Below, piece by piece: positions 61,482 through 64,000 of a DNA stretch of 64,000 nt (within the stretch, counting starts at the first letter, position 1; every line of letters starts with the position of its first letter). The translations under genes were made by a program, and so were the position numbers. The notes beneath the pieces are model-generated. The model was not told where the DNA came from and searched no databases. It was given only the letters and a program-made list of their open reading frames with translations. The DNA comes from Enterococcus hulanensis. GTDB taxonomy: Bacteria; Bacillota; Bacilli; Lactobacillales; Enterococcaceae. The stretch is taken from assembly GCF_005405485.1 (NCBI RefSeq), contig NZ_BJED01000003.1, positions 62,001 through 126,000 of the forward strand, in the 5' to 3' direction.

Positions 61482-61484
61482 AAA

Positions 61485-61511
61485 AAATAACCCTTATCAA
61501 AAGGGCTATTT
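61485..61511 (-). terminator. Terminator of the activator gene, abutting the dga promoter
   Basis: AAATA.CCCTT pairs with AAGGG.TATTT (one mismatch). On the minus strand the T run ends directly at the -24 box of the sigma-54 promoter. Confidence 0.8.
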
Positions 61512-61519
61512 CTCGCGGT

Positions 61520-64000
61520 TTAAACATTGACTTCAAACAGCAGCTCATAGATATACTTCACTTCCAGCGGCGGAATGACGACATTATATGACACTTCGAT
61601 CGGTCTGAAGGCCATCTTGATGACAGATGCCAGCTCTGGCAGCTCACGATATGACAGTTCATACGAGGTATGATCATATTCCGGATGTTGGATTTGCCGT
61701 TCGATCATACACGCGCAATGAATGATAAATCGCAAGAGTCGTTTTTCATCACTTTTCTTTTTAGTCTGCATACAGATATCCGAATAGATTTTGGATAATT
61801 CGATCGTGATGCTTTTAGGATTCAAGATGCTCAATAGGTCTGTGATAGCCTCAATCGATAGGCCTTGAATATATTTAGCCGAAACTTTTTTCAAGACCGC
61901 CTGATTCTCATCCTTCGTTAAATCAAAACCCAGCATTTGAAAAACTAAGCGAATCCCTTGATCCGAAAGCAAATTATCCAAAGAAACAAAGGGAATATCA
62001 GGAATCTCGGTCTTCACAGTCCCAATAATCCCCACCAGCTTCTCATCTTCATGAACAAAGGAAAGCAGGCGGCTGAGATCTTCCAGCTCTTTTTTCTCAA
62101 GCGTGACAATTCGGACATTCGTCAAAAGCTCTTGCGGAAATGTGTTTAATAATAATTTTTCAATCTTCAACGCCGTACCTAATCCGGTCAAACAGGAAAT
62201 CACTAATACTTTGGAATCTTCAAAATTTCCTTTGCGGCAGATAAGCGCCTTATGATTCTTCTCCTTTAAAACCGGCAGCAAATAATCAAACTTCGTCGAC
62301 TCATAAATGACTTCTCGCGCAACCTCCAGCAATGTCAGTAAATTAATATTGCTGATCAAGAGTACTTCGATTTGAAATTCCTTGCTGATTACATTGCCAA
62401 AATAAATTAACGAACCAATATCCACCATTAGAATCAGTTTGCTATAGCCGTTTTTACGAACGACCGCGCGAACTTTATCCAGAGTTTCTTCGACCGATTG
62501 ATTGATCGGCATATTGACCGAGTTCATCAAGCTGGTGGAAAATAAAACATTCGTATATTCCACCATACTAGAGGCCGTCGCGCTTCCGTGAGCTACTACG
62601 ACAATGCCGCATTTTTCATCCAGCTCATAGCGCCGATCCGCCGACCTGATTTTACGAATAAACAAATCATAAAAAATGATCTCCGTATTCGGCAGCTTCA
62701 AGGCAAAATAATTCTCAATATACAAAACGATCTTCTCTGCCAGTTGGTAATTTTCGATTTTTCCAGAAAAAATATTTTTGGTCAGATCAAAAAAGTCTTC
62801 ATTGATCTGAGCAGAATAAAACACGCTGGAATAAATATGAGCCGCTAAAACATTTTTCAAATTTTCCGGCAGAAGGATAGCCAGTTCTTGTTCAATGTAC
62901 TGGATGATCTGATTAATTTGGCTGTAGAATTGTTCATCGATGTCATGCTCTTTTGAAATGGACTGATTAAATAAATCCATATCATAGAGCTGATCCATTT
63001 TGTTCTGCATCATCGCCACAGCATCTTTTGAAGAGATATTGACATTCTTTAGATCCGCATATTCTTTTAACAGAAAATTATAAAAGCGGTCATTCTGCTT
63101 ATCCTTGACTTGCAGCAGCTGCTCCACATGAGGATAAAAATAATCATGCCGAATCTTGATTCCTCCGCTAGGAACATACTCGTTCAAGACAACGATGTCC
63201 TTAGTATCAACTGTATTTTCATCCAGCAGCCCCAGCGGCAGATCAATAGTCAGCTCCTGCGTTTCATAATCAATAGCGTCCAAGTAAGCCTGCGCACAAA
63301 TAAACTGGATCTCTGACTTCAGCTCGCCTACATTAGCCTTATATTTAGAAAAAACAAGATACTTCAGCGTATTATAGGAAATAAAAATATCCTTTTGAAT
63401 TCCTTGGCTCTCCTCCATAAAAAAGGTCAGGATCAATTGAATTTTTTCTTTGATCGAACGATTGGACAAGCTTGGGATATGTAAATTTACCGGAATCCGC
63501 CGCAAAAAAGTTTTCAAAAACGTTTTTTCTAATTCTTCGGTCGTCGCAAAAATAAACTTGATTGCTACATGCCGCTGCTTTTCAGCCTCTCCCATCCGGG
63601 TGAAATAGCCCTTATCCAGCAACGTAAACAGTTTTTCCTGCCCTTCATTCGTCAATCGATGTACCTCATCTAAAAAGAAAAAACCGCCATCGGCTAATTC
63701 TACTAAGCCCTGATGATCACTGTCAGCCCCGGTAAAGCTGCCCTTTTTATATCCAAATAAATGGGAGGTCAACAATTCTGGATTGTTAAAATATTCCGCA
63801 CAGTTAAAGTAGATGAAGGGCACCTTTGTCTCGGTTTTTGCTTCGAAAAACTGATGCAAGTGTTCTGCTAATAAGGTTTTTCCTACACCGGATTCACCTG
63901 TCAGCATAATGTTCAAACCCTTAGGCGGATATAAAACAGCGGCCTTCAATTTTTTGATACTGTCCGCCAAGCTGCCATCATAGCCGATCACTTTTGAAAA
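61520..64000 (-). CDS. dgaR: LevR/DgaR-type sigma-54 activator (5' end beyond window)
   Basis: The visible 826 residues are the greater part of a PTS-controlled sigma-54 activator. The AAA+ domain comes first: Walker A TGESGVGKTLLAEH (about residue 35), the sigma-54 contact motif GSFTGADSDHQG and Walker B FFLDEVHR. Then follow a PRD (about 340-440), an EIIA-Man-like domain (IVVVAHGSATASSM with its His), an EIIB-like domain (VISCLTGLGTALK with Cys) and a second PRD (IHCACMIERQI). The frame stays open through codons F-S-K to position 64000 with no start, so the N-terminal DNA-binding helix-turn-helix lies outside. It should activate the adjacent operon. Confidence 0.9.
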   Translation of the reverse strand, partial: FSKVIGYDGSLADSIKKLKAAVLYPPKGLNIMLTGESGVGKTLLAEHLHQFFEAKTETKVPFIYFNCAEYFNNPELLTSHLFGYKKGSFTGADSDHQGLVELADGGFFFLDEVHRLTNEGQEKLFTLLDKGYFTRMGEAEKQRHVAIKFIFATTEELEKTFLKTFLRRIPVNLHIPSLSNRSIKEKIQLILTFFMEESQGIQKDIFISYNTLKYLVFSKYKANVGELKSEIQFICAQAYLDAIDYETQELTIDLPLGLLDENTVDTKDIVVLNEYVPSGGIKIRHDYFYPHVEQLLQVKDKQNDRFYNFLLKEYADLKNVNISSKDAVAMMQNKMDQLYDMDLFNQSISKEHDIDEQFYSQINQIIQYIEQELAILLPENLKNVLAAHIYSSVFYSAQINEDFFDLTKNIFSGKIENYQLAEKIVLYIENYFALKLPNTEIIFYDLFIRKIRSADRRYELDEKCGIVVVAHGSATASSMVEYTNVLFSTSLMNSVNMPINQSVEETLDKVRAVVRKNGYSKLILMVDIGSLIYFGNVISKEFQIEVLLISNINLLTLLEVAREVIYESTKFDYLLPVLKEKNHKALICRKGNFEDSKVLVISCLTGLGTALKIEKLLLNTFPQELLTNVRIVTLEKKELEDLSRLLSFVHEDEKLVGIIGTVKTEIPDIPFVSLDNLLSDQGIRLVFQMLGFDLTKDENQAVLKKVSAKYIQGLSIEAITDLLSILNPKSITIELSKIYSDICMQTKKKSDEKRLLRFIIHCACMIERQIQHPEYDHTSYELSYRELPELASVIKMAFRPIEVSYNVVIPPLEVKYIYELLFEVNV

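Noticed and set aside
1-64000. Searched for tRNA, rRNA, T-box leaders, transposases, integrases and phage genes.
   Set aside because: No supporting sequence was recognised; the window looks like a stable chromosomal segment apart from the AT-rich LytTR part.

Overview
The window looks like chromosomal DNA of a low-to-middle GC Firmicute, most likely an Enterococcus or close relative. The grounds are the gene families together: Mga-type regulators, LPXTG/Cna_B surface proteins, a class C sortase pilus locus, a sigma-54-controlled mannose-family PTS with a LevR-type activator, an oleate hydratase, an MsrA with the long N-terminal extension common in lactobacilli and enterococci, strong AGGAGG ribosome binding sites and several TTG/GTG starts. 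I cannot fix the species. No rRNA, tRNA, CRISPR array, insertion sequence or phage module was seen.

Layout (mostly minus strand). 1-1.5 kb: fructose-type PTS (EIIA, then EIIBC cut by the window edge). 1.6-9.9 kb: a four-gene unit running Mga-type regulator, small secreted protein with LPxTN motifs, 1952-residue LPXTG adhesin with five near-identical 348-bp isopeptide-domain repeats, DUF2089 protein. 10.2-12.4 kb: small membrane protein and TetR regulator sharing a 17-bp operator, then MsrA. 12.5-17 kb: AraC regulator, orphan cellobiose-type EIIC and GH3 beta-glucosidase. 17-22 kb: BceAB-like ABC transporter divergent from a LytTR/GHKL two-component system. 22-31 kb: ordinary metabolic and repair genes (Ddh, an extended SDR, a lipoprotein, oleate hydratase, a Lys-rich hypothetical, Map, an EndoIII-like glycosylase, a CAT-fold acetyltransferase), with a 111-nt hairpin at 24.3 kb. 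31-36 kb: a second giant LPXTG protein with six Cna_B domains. 36-42 kb: a zinc-less Tag-like glycosylase, a VOC protein, an orphan Mga-like regulator, a DUF975 membrane protein, and a LysR regulator divergent from a split chromate transporter.

42-52 kb is the most distinctive region. It is a pilus operon (large Cna_B adhesin, minor pilin, major pilin with a YPKN motif, class C sortase with an unusual cytosolic tail). It is followed on the same strand by a LytTR regulator that appears to start at ATC, a DUF3021 membrane partner, and a winged-helix protein with a degenerate receiver domain. Pilus assembly and a LytTR/membrane-partner switch are therefore next to each other.

52-57 kb: a membrane-anchored MutS-like ATPase, a PadR/HAAS-domain pair under a near-consensus promoter with an inverted repeat, and a YadGH-like ABC-2 exporter. 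57-64 kb: a complete D-glucosaminate (Dga-type) operon (EIIA, B, C, D, ammonia lyase, KDGP aldolase) preceded by a clear -24/-12 sigma-54 promoter and by its LevR/DgaR-type activator, which is cut by the window end.

Starts were adjusted where a ribosome binding site favoured a different codon from the longest reading frame. All functional calls come from motif reading only; no database search was run.
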